From Plicaturopsis crispa FD-325 SS-3 (Eukaryota > Basidiomycota > Agaricomycetes > Amylocorticiales > Amylocorticiaceae), in the NCBI GenBank assembly GCA_000827205.1, contig KN832556.1, positions 2,102,969 through 2,166,968 of the forward strand: a stretch of 64,000 nucleotides of DNA, read 5' to 3'. Below are positions 30,126 through 41,300 of this stretch, piece after piece (within the stretch, counting starts at the first letter, position 1; every line of letters starts with the position of its first letter). The notes beneath the pieces are model-generated. The model was not told the DNA's origin. It was given only the letters and a program-made list of their open reading frames with translations, and searched no databases. Position numbers and translations under genes: made by a program.

Positions 30126-32126
30126 TTAGATAACATTAAGGGCATGTAAATACACTATGGTACAGTCATAAGAAACCGACACAGGTGGACTAATCCCCGG
30201 GGCAGTTGCTAGCCCATCGACGTGAATATGCGCGCTCCACAGCTTCAGTGTCTGCGGGTGCAGCCTCTCGTCGACGGAGGGCGATTTGAACGCGACAATG
30301 GCTTCGGTCGGGAATGGCGCTGGCTTTTCGACTGCAGCCGGAATAGCTTCAGGTCCGGGGGTGTCGACTGTAGTCTCTACGATCTCCACAGGTGGCTCGG
30401 GGGGTGGGACTTGCTCGTCTTCCACGGGAACCGCATTCACAGCGGACACGACGTCCTCGGTGATGGGCCCCGTTAGCGGTGCGATTGATTCTATCTTCGA
30501 GACGACAGGTGGAGATTCTACAGCTTCGCTTTCCGTAGCGTTTTCGGTGGCAGGCGGCACAGATGGCGCCGCTTCGGGGACGTCTACGTCTTGAGATGGT
30601 TCCACGGCGTGCGCGTCTGCCGGCTCCTCGACAGGTGTCGGGTGCGACTCCGCAGCGACAGGCTCCGGCAGAGGACGCAATTCCGTGGTGTCGGGCGGAG
30701 GCGACGGCTCGCCGTAGATGGTCGATACGTTCTCCGTGTCCGCATCGAACTTGGACGAAGGGCCTGCCTCGGGGGCAGACGTTTCGATGACGGCGCCCGT
30801 GTCACTGGTGCCCAGCGCGTCTTCGATAGCCGCGGGTTCGGCGGGGGCACTGTCGTCCTGCTTCGCCAGCTCCCCGGCGATGCTGTACGCCTCGCTGAAC
30901 ACCATCGTGTCCGTCCTGTTCCTGCCCACCTTGCGCGGGCTCTCGCTCCCAGCCGCGGCCCATTCGCCGACACCGGCGTCCTGTGCGCTGTGGCGGCGCT
31001 CGCGTTCGCCGAGGGGGTCGATGGCTGCGGCCTGCAGGCGCGGCGGCGAGACGTCGGCATCGTTGCGGCCGTCGCTGAGCGTGAGCCGCGAGGGGATGAC
31101 GAGGAATTCTGCGGGGACGAGGTCGAATTTGGACGTGAGCGCCAGGAAGCGCGCGTAGAGCGAGGACTCGACTTCGGCCTGCTCGAATGCTTCACGGTGG
31201 TGAAAGTACGCGTGCGCGAAGATGCGCCCGAGGCGGCGGGCGAGAGAAGAGAAATGACGGTAGGAGGTCTGGGGAATGGAAAGGCGCGAAGGAAAGGCGC
31301 GCGGCGAGTTAAGGAGTGCTGTTGCACTGTCAAGGGTATGCATGATGTAGTCTATCGCGCAGCATTGCTGCGAGAAACGTCAGTGGGGTCTTCTGGGCAC
31401 ATGCAGACGCTGCATTACCTCCATGGCGCCGTCATTTCCGTGCGCGACGCAGAGATACAGCCATTCGCCGGCTTTCATCTCGGGACAAGACGACCGTGTG
31501 CATTCTTGCTGAAGCATGGTTATGAGAGGGTGTGATAGGTCTTGTGCTAGTCGTCTGCATGCATGATGTAGGTGCGCTCAAAGACAAATTCTGAGCCATG
31601 CTCACCGTAATTGCTCGTAAATCCAACATGCCTCGTTGACGGTGACCTCGCCTTTGTCGTCCTTTGCCTCCTCTGCAGCTGTGGGTCATTCCGCGGCCTT
31701 TTCTTTGCCCTGGAATCAACACGATATTGTCGACATCGTGCACGTTCAAGGGTCTGAGCAGGGAAATGTATTCTTGGAGCTGGAAAGCGCTGTCGAGGGA
31801 AGCCAACGGCGGGAGGTCCATGACGGAATAGAAAGAGGAGATACGCGGGCCCCGTAACGGCCTCATAAAGACCTAGAGCCCTCACTGTCAGCATTCTTCC
31901 AGGAAATAGAACAGCAAAGCAGCTTGCGTATTGTAACCGGTGTCAACGCCGTCACAATGCGACCTAAGCACAAGCTGTCGAGCTGGAGCCGGGTGGGGTA
32001 CCCTCGGTCCGGGCTCGAACCTGCAGATCGCTCTGCCTTGCTACTCGTGCGTTGCAGTGGATAGCAAACATATGAAATGCTCACCTTCTTGATCAGCATC
32101 AATCCCCGACCGACGACCCTCTGCAT
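30126..32126 (-). CDS. MOB/phocein-family kinase activator with long acidic tail
   Basis: MOB-family adaptor. MOB proteins bind and activate NDR/LATS kinases or, as phocein, join STRIPAK complexes. Exons: 32126-32085, 31872-31723, 31670-31606, 31554-31419 and 31367-30126, giving 544 residues. The MOB core fills roughly residues 50-230: FQLQEYISLL, ACWIYEQLR, LAQDLSHPLITMLQQECTR, CPEMKAGEWLYLCVAHG, CCAIDYIMHTLDSATALL, LGRIFAHAYFHHREAFEQAE and ARFLALTSKFDLVPAEF. The Cys and His residues expected to bind zinc are there. The remaining 310 residues are disordered, Pro/Glu/Ala-rich and acidic. Exon 1 (14 codons) and the acceptor of exon 3 are the least certain; intron 1 is long (212 nt) and holds a tRNA-like scrap. 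The gene converges with the alpha-kinase; the stops are 143 bp apart. Confidence 0.85.
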
Positions 32127-32813
32127 TTGTCACATCTCACAGTGCACACTGAGCTCACGGTCCACCTCCCCGTCCAGCGCGTCTGCCATCCCTAGCTCCG
32201 TAAAGTCTACACGTCAATCCCGCCACCGCTTCTTGATATATCCTAGCAGGAAAACCGGTAAATTCGTCAATACACCCGGACGAGAGACGAGTAGGGGGGA
32301 GACCCGCACAGTGGCGAGGAGCGGTATGCGCCGTGGGAGCATGGGAGCTGAACGGGTGCGCGCACGCTGTCCTGCACTCTAGTGCAAATCCTACGTGCAT
32401 CTGGTCATTTACCTAGTCAAGCCATTCAGCATCTGTAGCACGACCACATATAGAGCAAACTAAGAACGCGGACCTCAAGAGTTCTGTAACACAGTGGGCG
32501 CACACGAGGGGCAGAGCGGGCAGCGTAAGAAGATACTGTTAGCCAGACACAATGGGACAAAGTGCGCGATAGGGTGCAACTCGAGAGCAGGGACCACACA
32601 GCGACGTAGGGCTGCAGTCGAGAGGGCCTGTGTGGGATGCCTAGCCCGTTGTTCGTCCTGGCATATTTCCGAAGTATGGCAGAAAACGCTGCATTGTCGC
32701 AAGTGGCACGATCTAGGCAAGGAGCATGGTGAAAGCGTGAAGTACGGATTATGTTACTTAGGTACTGTCAGTCCAGTGTCAGTCTGTAGAGAATTGGCCC
32801 CGCGTCGAGCGTT
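32127..32813. other. Upstream region of the MOB gene inside the right inverted repeat
   Basis: This is the probable MOB promoter. A Cys-containing open stretch on the minus strand (32475-32720) has no family signature, and I do not support it as a gene. No RNA gene was found. Confidence 0.4.
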
Positions 32814-32895
32814 GAGATGTGTGGGAATCGGAATCGGATGACGGAAAGGCCGACTCGCGACTTGAAATCGAACCGTGGCGATCCCGCCTACCCTA
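32814..32895 (-). repeat. Right terminal inverted repeat, 82 bp
   Basis: Reverse complement of 17184-17265 at 80 of 82 positions. The hexamer CCTAAG follows at 32896-32901, matching the one at 17178-17183 on the same strand. Confidence 0.85.
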
Positions 32896-33114
32896 CCTAA
32901 GCCTTGGGTTTTTGCAACGGAATACGAGCAAACAAACGAGTTGGATCGAAGTACATGCGCAACTGTGATGTCCATAAAACACAAACTAGCATCGTCGAAA
33001 CTTGCAACAGAAACCGTCGTACGGTAAAACCCACATGAGAAGTAATATAACCATAGATACGTGTCCAGAGGAAAGCTGCAAGGAATACACATACAAGTTA
33101 CACATACATGGTGG

Positions 33115-34988
33115 TCACATGGACCCGAGCCCGGGGGACGCCTGGTCAGCGTAACGCAATAGCTCGAACTCCTGTGAATCATAATGATTCATAGGGAAGT
33201 CCGGCTGATAGACGAAGTCTGAGTCAGTGACCAGGGACATATCCCCTTCGCCGAGGTTAGAGGATTGCGTACTCCAGCCTTGCGAGCCTTGCGAGCCCTG
33301 AGAGTAGGATGAGTCGCCGTCGGAGGAGCGGGTATTTGCTGTGCTTAGAGCGGTAAAGGGGTTGCCTTCTATGATTGGAGTGTGGGTATACGATATCGCC
33401 GTTTCCGAGCTACGTGTGGGGTATGGAACGGGAATCAAGGCCTCGGCGAGGCCTCGGTATTCACCGCTGAAACTATGAAGTCCTTTGATAGGTTGTGGTG
33501 GTGATGACGATGGTGGTGGTACATTGCTGGTATCAGTGAGATCTAACACAGCCTCGGTGACGGCAGCAGTCTTGGAAGGAGTGGCGACAGAGGCGGTTTT
33601 GCAAGAGGGCGGAGGGCGAATGACAGAGACGTAGCGAGATGGGCTATCGGTAGCAACAATATGTAGGGACTGGAAATATTGAGGTCAACGTGGGGACGAC
33701 AGCGTGATATCAGTGGATGACATACATATCTCGACATGATCTTGTTCAGCGCGACACCTAAGACGTGCCAGTCAAACACCTTGAGGTCCTTCTCTATCTT
33801 CCGAGGCCGAGGGTCCGGGAACGCCATGATGCGCTGGAAAAAATCCTTGGACTCGAGCTTGTTCTTGAAGATAGTGGTGGGTTTGAGGCCCTCCAAGTTA
33901 CGTCGGATGCGATTCTTCTCTTCGACCTCGAACTCAGAGCCGACGAGGTTTTCAAGGAGATAGATGATGTCTGCGGAAGTGACGATGCATCTCTCGGTGG
34001 CGGGGTTGTAGATGCATGAGATGACGATGTCCTCTGCCTGGTAGTCCTTCTGCTTTATGCAGTCGCAGGTAACCCTCAACCGTGTACCGTTGAGTACACT
34101 CTTGACACGAATAAGACGACGACCGCTAGCCAGCTCCGCGTGATCCCAACCACCGGCAAAGTACTCGAGGGGCGTGACGATGTCGAGAACAGGCTTTTGA
34201 GGGAGATTTTCGGATTCGGGTGGCGGCACGATAGTCTGGGTGCGACGGACAAGAACGACTCGCTTCGCCTTGCGGGTGCCCGATGTTTTGGGCTGGGGCA
34301 GCTTCCGGGGCGGCGACGCGATAGTGGGATTTGATGCTGGTTTGGTCTCCGGAGATGAAATTGCAGCGGATCGCTTTGCTGCCGGCGCCATTCCGTCCGA
34401 ATCCTCGACATCGGAGCGAGGATGCTTCAACGATCCAGCAGCTGTTAGAGCGCGCGCTACCAGAACAGGAAACATTTAACTTTTTGAAAGACATAATATC
34501 ACTAGGCGACTCACCATAATCCCTGTACTGGAAGTCGCCGACTCTCATGGAGTCGATGATGCGGTGAGCCCCGCACGTCAATGCCTGCACCGTGATAGGA
34601 ACGCGCGCGGAAGGGAATAGCTTGCTGTCGAAGGGGGGAACCGTTGCCTCAAGCTGCCATCGGACGGAATCATCGTCGCCAAGCTTCTTAACCTGAGTAC
34701 CGATGGGCTTGTTACCCACGACCAAGCGAACATACACATTTTCTTCCCCGAAGAAGTCGATTTGTGCAATGAGAGGAGCCGCAGGTTCTCCCTCTCGCGG
34801 GCTGTACCCACAGACACTGAGGCGACGGGGGACTGCAGGTGGAGGAGCATTCGTATCCACAGGCGGAAATGCATTGTGGGATCCTAGCGGGGTGGATTTA
34901 TATCTCGCACTGTCGTTCGAAGTGGTTGTCTTTCGATGGATATGATTGAGACAATCGAACGCATGCTGCAAAGGAACGTGCTCACCAT
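33115..34988 (-). CDS. Medusa (MedA/Med1)-like developmental transcription regulator
   Basis: Fungal regulator of the MedA family; members control conidiation, filamentation or virulence in ascomycetes and smuts. Exons: 34988-34986 (only the ATG), 34929-34515, 34441-33726 and 33669-33115, giving 562 residues. After the ATG-only exon the protein starts TTTSNDSARYKSTP. The first conserved block (about 48-145) resembles an IPT/TIG fold: LSVCGYSPREGEPAAPL, VYVRLVVGNKPIG, VRWQLEATVPPFDS, VPITVQAL. The hallmark block follows (about 240-375): TPLEYFAGGWDHAELASG, ISCIYNPATERCIVTSADI, VEEKNRIRRNLEGLKP, RPRKIEKDLKVFDWHVLG. The tail is Ser/Gln/Gly-rich. A gene-free region of 1.9 kb lies upstream, typical of a developmental regulator, and a 5'-UTR exon is likely near 35090-35200. 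Confidence 0.85.
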
Positions 34989-36923
34989 GACCGTAGGCGT
35001 ATATAATAGTCCTGATGGTTCACGGGATAGAGCGATCGCCACAGGGAAGAGACGGACGACAAGAAAATCTTCAGCTTTTGACACAAGAGGCTGACAATAA
35101 CGCGTTAGGACAGTCCATATTTGAATGGATGAACAACCACTCACAGAAATTTTGTGGCGGTCGCAAAGAAAATTCTAATCCCAGCTGGAGGGGAAAATCC
35201 CGGCCGAATGGGCAGTCTGAATGACTCCGGCCACGCTAGTGAGACGAAAGGGATGGGGAGGGAGTGACTCGGAGGGACGTCGACGAACAATCGAATCCGC
35301 CGACTAAATATCCACGCCTGACGGAGCTATGTCGCGGAATATTGGACAGTCCAAAAGCGATCGACCAGGTATGCTTCGCTGATGTGACGACAGACTATCG
35401 AACCGTCCCCGTTTCGACGAGTGGCGACGAGGAGAAACAAAGGAGAGGTGGTAAAGTCATAGGCCAAATCCGTCTAGACTTTTCTGCCGGCCGTCGATGA
35501 GCCTTGTCTTGCGGAGTATGAGCAGATACGATGGTGCCTAATCAGAGCGATGAGTAAACAGCGGCTGGTGGCGTCCCGTAGCCTCGTGTGGTCCGGCCTT
35601 CTCTCAATATTTTGACAATAACATTGATTATATTTGGCTAATCTTGTCAGTGAAATCTCCCGGTTCGCGGGCCTAATGGTCCCCTTCTGATCGTAAGTGA
35701 TATGTCCGGGGGTATTGCTTCATTGGGCCGAGAACCGGGGCGTTGTGCTTTGCATCTTTCTCTGCAACTCACCGGCGTCCTGTACCAAAAAAATCTGCAA
35801 GTTCAGAGCAACCAGAAATAGTGGAACGAAGAGAGACATACACCATCGAAGAGGTCCCTCGCGCTACTGAGAGAGTGCGAGGACAGCTTGTCGTCTTGTC
35901 GTGATGCTTCAGAGTTCCAAATTCTCCGTCTTGTCACCATCTTGTGAATTGACCGACAAAGTAGATCAATAGACCGCGGAGTTCGTGATGCGCCAAAAAG
36001 TGTAATTTTGAAAAATGAACTTCGTGAATGGCAAAAACGGCAAGTACAGCCCCGCAAGTGAAGGTTGCCGTAACGCATATGTGGCTTCTTGCCCCGAGTC
36101 GCCTGGTGAGTTAGAGGCATACGTCGAGCAAAAAAGTGACGTGAACGAGGCAGGTTAGAGTCGACACAGGCCATTGCCAGACGGAACCCCGAACCCCGAA
36201 TTTAGAGCCCCAAATTGCTGATCGAGATCGGTGATAGGACAATGGCTCGAAGACCCCGTCACCTGGACTGCATCCAAATTCTCAATCCAAATTATGACGC
36301 TAACCCGACTGCATACATCGCAAGCTGCGCATACAGTCGGCATGTCCAGCGCCCTTTGGCGAGCTCGTGAAACGGCCAGCAATGTACGACCGGAAACCTC
36401 GATAGACGCGGGCCATTGGCTCGTCGACGAGGCCTAGTAAATCCATGGCGACGAACAACAAGTAGGCATAATGTCTATATAAAAGGGTTCCTGCGATGAA
36501 TAGGATATCATCACCATGATGCTGGACAAGTTAAGGACGTACAATTCGGAATATATACAGGATCCACAATCGCCAACCATGCTTCCCGATCCCGGTGAAC
36601 AGGGCAGGCCGCCACGAACGACGGTCCTGTGCTCCCAGCGATGATTGTTATGCGTTGGCGTGGCAATGCTAAGTAGCGGTTAAGGAAGTAATCTGCAATC
36701 GTGTGGTCTTGTGTGGCCCACTCGTGGATACAGACGGCCAAGGGGTACGAGTCACCCGGTGATCTGAGATAAAAATTAGACCGGTCTCGGGGCGAAGGGA
36801 AAGAGATAGGACACAAAAGCCAGGGCATCCTTACACGCACAGGCAGACGCGTAGAAAGATCGGTCCGAAAGATGTCCTCAATAGGATTAACAGCAACTTC
36901 ACGTGGGGAGAACAATGGAACAA
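34989..36923. other. Long intergenic region upstream of the Medusa-like gene
   Basis: A 1.9-kb stretch with no supported gene. A GTGAGT donor at about 35142 and a CAG acceptor near 35095 on the minus strand suggest a 5'-UTR intron of the Medusa-like gene. Small minus-strand frames near 35800-36170 and 36155-36380 lack coding character. The proximal part probably holds the promoter of the Medusa-like gene, the distal part the 3' end of Med27. Confidence 0.45.
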
Positions 36924-38001
36924 TCAATTCTGAAGGCAGTTGGCATGCCTGGGCTCCCAGATTGCGTGGTCTTTGTTGTTCTCTGATATTATGCGAGCTA
37001 CTGGAGGTAGATAGCCTTCTGCTGATAGGACGCGTTGGCAGCTCGCGCATCGGTCCAAGAACAGGCCTTCGTACGAATGAAGCAAGCCCTGGAATTGCAT
37101 TGTCGGTAAACGGGCCAATGCCAATTGACAGCAGGAACACGTACTATGAGTGCTTGAATTGAAACGCATGGATGCGACTGGATCATGCGAGCGATGTGCT
37201 GCGAGAGCGTTTGATAGACTACGTATTCGGATTGCAAATGCGGAGGTTTCTAGAGATCACAAGATTTGTCAGGCGTTCAGCCCTCATAACTATGGCGCCT
37301 CACATTTTCTCGCGGGCCGAAAGCCGTAACGGTCTCCACTACTAGCGTAGGGTCTTCTTGACTGAAGCCAAGCGTGACGAAGGCCGTTATTGTATTTTTT
37401 ATTGCGAACCGTAGCAAGACGGGGCCGCTGGAAAGCTTTTTTACAGCGGGCGGTGGTTTGCTGCGCGTCCAAACATGCAAGGATTTTGTAGGCCTGAAAG
37501 ACCGATTGAATTCACGGATATAATTGGGTAACTCGTCGAGCCGCAAAGACGTAGGGTCCTCGTCGGACACGGGGAATAAAGACGCGGTTTTGGGACGCGT
37601 CGAAACGAATGGCTGGGGAGATTCTGGAGAGGGTGGACGGCTAGATGATAGCAATAATCAGTCTGAGGACTGGGAAGCAATGATTAGTTTGGAGCGTACC
37701 GTCGCTTCCTATTTTCGCGTCTGCCATCGACATTGATCTCGCTACCGTCTGCTTTCTCACTGTCACGCGCAGTTCGCAAGGCCTCTTGCACCGTCTCTGA
37801 CCGCACCGCATCTGCTATTTCTTTTAGTTTCTGAAACTCAACATTCAGCAGCTGAGATTGGGGGGTAGATAAAATATCAGAGCTCGGTGGGTGCAGGAGA
37901 AGAGTGGGTATGTGGCGCAACGCGTGTAACCGGTTGTAAAGGTCCGTTAATGTTTGTATTTGAGATTGGAGAGTGATTTGTTGAGATGGGGTTTCTTCCA
38001 T
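36924..38001 (-). CDS. MED27: Mediator complex subunit 27
   Basis: Subunit of Mediator, the nuclear co-activator that bridges transcription factors and RNA polymerase II. Four exons: 38001-37700, 37640-37304, 37249-37145 and 37088-36924, giving 302 residues. The N-terminus has a helical region (LQSQIQTLTDLYNRLHALRH, FQKLKEIADAVRSETVQEAL, RRENRKRR). The second exon carries a beta-rich region (VLLRFAIKNTITAFVTLGF, LVVETVTAFGPREN) and the third QSEYVVYQTLSQHIARMIQ. The last exon has the Med27 C-terminal zinc-like motif: LDRCASCQRVLSAEGYLPP and WEPRHANCLQ. The C-terminal motif is diagnostic. The gene is divergent from SKI3, 310 bp apart, so the two may share a promoter. Confidence 0.93.
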
Positions 38002-38311
38002 AGTGTTGACTTTCCAGAGACGCGTTTGAAGATTGCAGAGAGAGAGATGGAAGATCATATGGCGTCGGACAGACAGACAGCTTCGATGAAGCGCCGCGCA
38101 GAATGTTTGTTCGGGAACGCCCCTGTCTCCAACTGCTCATCTCGCGCTCATCCACTGGCACCTACAATTGCGACTTACATCGACTCGGCGCTCGCCAACT
38201 GTCGGACGTCGTGAAGAGGCCTTCGATTATCATTGCAATACCACCAAATATTGGTCTCTGGAAATTTGAAGGTCCAGCATCGTAAACGGAGGGCGTTCCG
38301 CGCGGAGCACA

Positions 38312-41300
38312 ATGTCTTCATTCGCGAAGAGCAAGCTAAAGGAAGCTCGAGACGCACTCGCGAAGAAGAATTATCCTGTAGCCCGCGATGCTGCACGGCA
38401 AATACTGGACTATGAACCTGACAACTATAACGCGTACGTCCTTACCCCAATTCGCAATTCTTGACGTTCAAATGCGCCGACGCCACCTCCAGTAATGTTT
38501 TCCTCGGCTTAGCTGCACTGGAGCTAGGAGATCATGATCAAAGCGAGCAAGTAATCCCCACGTCTCGCTCTACATGAGGACATCAGTGACGATGTTTACC
38601 AGGCTTATCGAAAAGCAATAGATCTCAATCCAGCGCAGACTCTTGCCTGGCAGGTCAGGACATACTCAGGAGCTTCTTCGAAGCAGTCGGATGCTTACAT
38701 TGTCTAAGGGAATATCAAAATTCTACGAACGAAACGGCAACACGGACAAATATGTCGAAACCCTTGAAAAAATGGCACAAATCCTGGCCAACAGGCAAGC
38801 CTCCCGTCATGAAAAGTACTGCACACGCGATACTCATGCCCTTCTAGCGGCGAGGTGATTAAATGCGCAGAAACTGTGCAAAAACTAATTACTTTCCGCC
38901 GCGAGCACGGTTCTCGAAACCAGGTATATCATACTCACCCTTCCCTCGACCAGTATGCATTTGATTGATCAATTATATAGCTGATAGAGGCATTATCCAT
39001 GCTCCTCCCCGAGTCTCCACTTCACACGACACTGTCTAATCTTCCCCCGCCCGACCCTACGAACCCCGCCTCTGCATCGACATACGATACGGTCCAATCG
39101 GCCGTTTATAACTACCTTCCGACGCTCGAGGAAATCGTATCCATTGCCGAAAAGGAGGAGGACGACGTAATGAAGAAGGAGGTAAAAAAGCGACGCATGC
39201 GATTGGGCGCTCCGGGTCCCGAGCAGTTGAAGAAAGAGGTCGGCTGCGAAATTTGGGGAACTTCTCCGGTACGTGTATACTTTTGTCTCTATCTCAATCT
39301 ATCAACAAAGCAACTCCACAGTTGCCGGCTCTGTATACTGATATCTTGAATCATCCCAACACACCCGACGATCTACGCCGATCAACCGAAGCAAAGCTCC
39401 TCCGGCACAAACAGCGCCATCTATATGCTTTACCTCTTTCAGAGCCTTTGAAAGCATCTCTCAGGAAAGAATTGGATAGTTTGGTTGATGGTGCAGTCGT
39501 TCTGGGAATTCCAGACGAGCTAGCATGGTCTATATTTGTCGAAGGAAAAGACACTGACACTATCGGTGGGTGCATTCAACCGTATTCTTTCTCGCTGCTC
39601 ATGTTTTGGACGCACAATTATGCAGATGGATATGACTTTGCGCTTCTGCAGCAATTCACAGAGCTGTTCCCTTTGTTGCCATTGTCTAGATTGCTCAAAG
39701 GATACTTCATATACAATGGAATCCCGTTAGCCATCAAAGATGATGACGATGAGCAAATACAAGCAAAACCTAGCGCGGGCGAACAGGAAGAGGATCCTTT
39801 CGATACTATATTGGTTAGCCGCAGACCATTTTCGTTTACAACCGCGGAACTCACGTCTTGATGGTGGACAGGATGCGTTTGCTTCATGCTCAGACAGCAT
39901 ACTCGCAAACCGCATAGTAGCAGATACTTACTTGCAAGAGCAAGACTATCAAAATGCCATCAGAACGGCCGAAGTTGGTTTGACGCTCGTGGGCCGGGCA
40001 GAAACCAACAACGGGAGAAAACTTTCACAGTAAGTATCTCGTCGATAATGTAGCGAGACGCGCTGAAGTGCCGTTTGCGTAGAGTTAGAAAAGCTTTCAA
40101 TGTCGTGCTAGCGACCGCCCTCGTACACTTGTTTCCTCCAAAACACCATGTTCGGGCCCTCGGAATTATCGACGAAGTTCTCGCTCAGGATCCGGATAAC
40201 ATTGCTTGCCTCATGGGGCGCGCATATATCCTTCAGCATGCGGAAACCTGGCCGGAAGCAGCCAAGCTGTTTGGGCGTGTCGCCCAGCTCGCACCGGATG
40301 ACATGGATGTCGGCCTACGCGCAAAGGAAGAGCAAGCGTGGTGCCAAGTCCAGATTCAGACCGACAATGAAGATGATACTAGCAGCGGTAAGGCCGCTCT
40401 CCAGAGCGTTATCGAAACATTGGACGAAGTCGGAGATAGAGACGATGACAAGGCGCGCTGCCTATGGAAACTCGGAAAATGCTACTGGGCACTGGGAGGT
40501 GAGCAGGGAGCCGTGACAGGTCTTGCTCCCGAAATTGACGCAGTCGTTGGCAGACGAAAAGCGAGATGAAGCTTACCGGCTTTTCATCACTGCGCTCAAG
40601 CACAATCCGAGTTATGCCCCGGCATTTACTTCTCTGGGGGTCCACTATGCCGAATTTGCTACCCCACCTGATCCCACACGAGCGTCAAAATGCTTTCAGA
40701 AAGCATTTGAGCTCGACGCCCGCGAGGCTGAGGCAGCACGTAGGTTAGCAGAGGGATTTGCAGATGAAAGAGAATGGGATCTTGTCGAAGTCGTTGCCAG
40801 ACGCACGATCGACGGTGAAGGTGGGTTGGATGCTGGGCTTACGGCGAGTGAGAACGGTGCACCTGGCGCTCCTGGACGGTATCTCCCGACCAACGCCTGG
40901 GCTTGGAAAGCCGTCGGAGTGGTGGAGCTTGTAAGCTGCCTTGATTTTTTTCTCCGAACAGCCCGACTAAGGCGTCGTTCACATTCAGACTCGTCGAAAC
41001 TACCCGCCTGCAATTCAAGCTTTTCAGATTGCTCTCAGGGCGGATCCTGACGACCATTTATCTTGGCTACGGCTCGGCGAATCCTACAGCAGAGCTGGTC
41101 GTCATGTTGCTGCCGTTAAAGCACTTGCGCGTGCCCATGAGCTGCAACCCTCTGATTGGATTACCACGTACTTCATCGGGGAAGTACAGCGCCAAATGGG
41201 CGACTTCCAACAGGCTATCAACTCACTCGAGTCAATACTGGCTGACCGGCCGTCGGAACTGGGAATTTTGATAGCCCTCGGACAGACTCATCTTGAACTC

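Larger units (their letters stand above)
17184..32895. mobile_element. Candidate large DNA transposon or TIR-bounded segment, 15.7 kb
   Basis: The segment is bounded by 82-bp inverted repeats (17184-17265 and 32814-32895) that match at 80 of 82 positions and point inward. The hexamer CCTAAG stands directly outside both (17178-17183 and 32896-32901), as a target-site duplication would. Inside are a PH-domain pseudogene, a DDE-integrase gene split by a Ty3/gypsy element, an alpha-kinase gene and a MOB/phocein gene. Without the 5.67 kb nested element the segment would be about 10.0 kb. The integrase gene is a plausible source of mobility, and a 6-bp duplication is known for some integrase-type DNA transposons. 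The MOB gene would normally be a single-copy host gene, so its inclusion argues for caution: the repeats could be two separate insertions of a short element. Confidence 0.5.

Noticed and set aside
30222-31535. Long plus-strand frames opposite the MOB gene
   Set aside because: They are antisense shadows of the Pro/Glu-rich MOB tail, whose codon bias opens other frames.
31981-32040. Possible tRNA gene on the minus strand around GGTTCGAGCCC
   Set aside because: The T stem does not pair and there is no room for an anticodon arm between the A-box-like and B-box-like parts.
32475-32720. Minus-strand frame with several Cys residues, considered as a secreted Cys-rich protein
   Set aside because: No signal peptide, no regular Cys spacing and no splice support.
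35803-36174. Minus-strand frame starting MACVDSNLPRS
   Set aside because: Composition is random-like and the internal ATG version stops after a few codons once plausible introns are removed.
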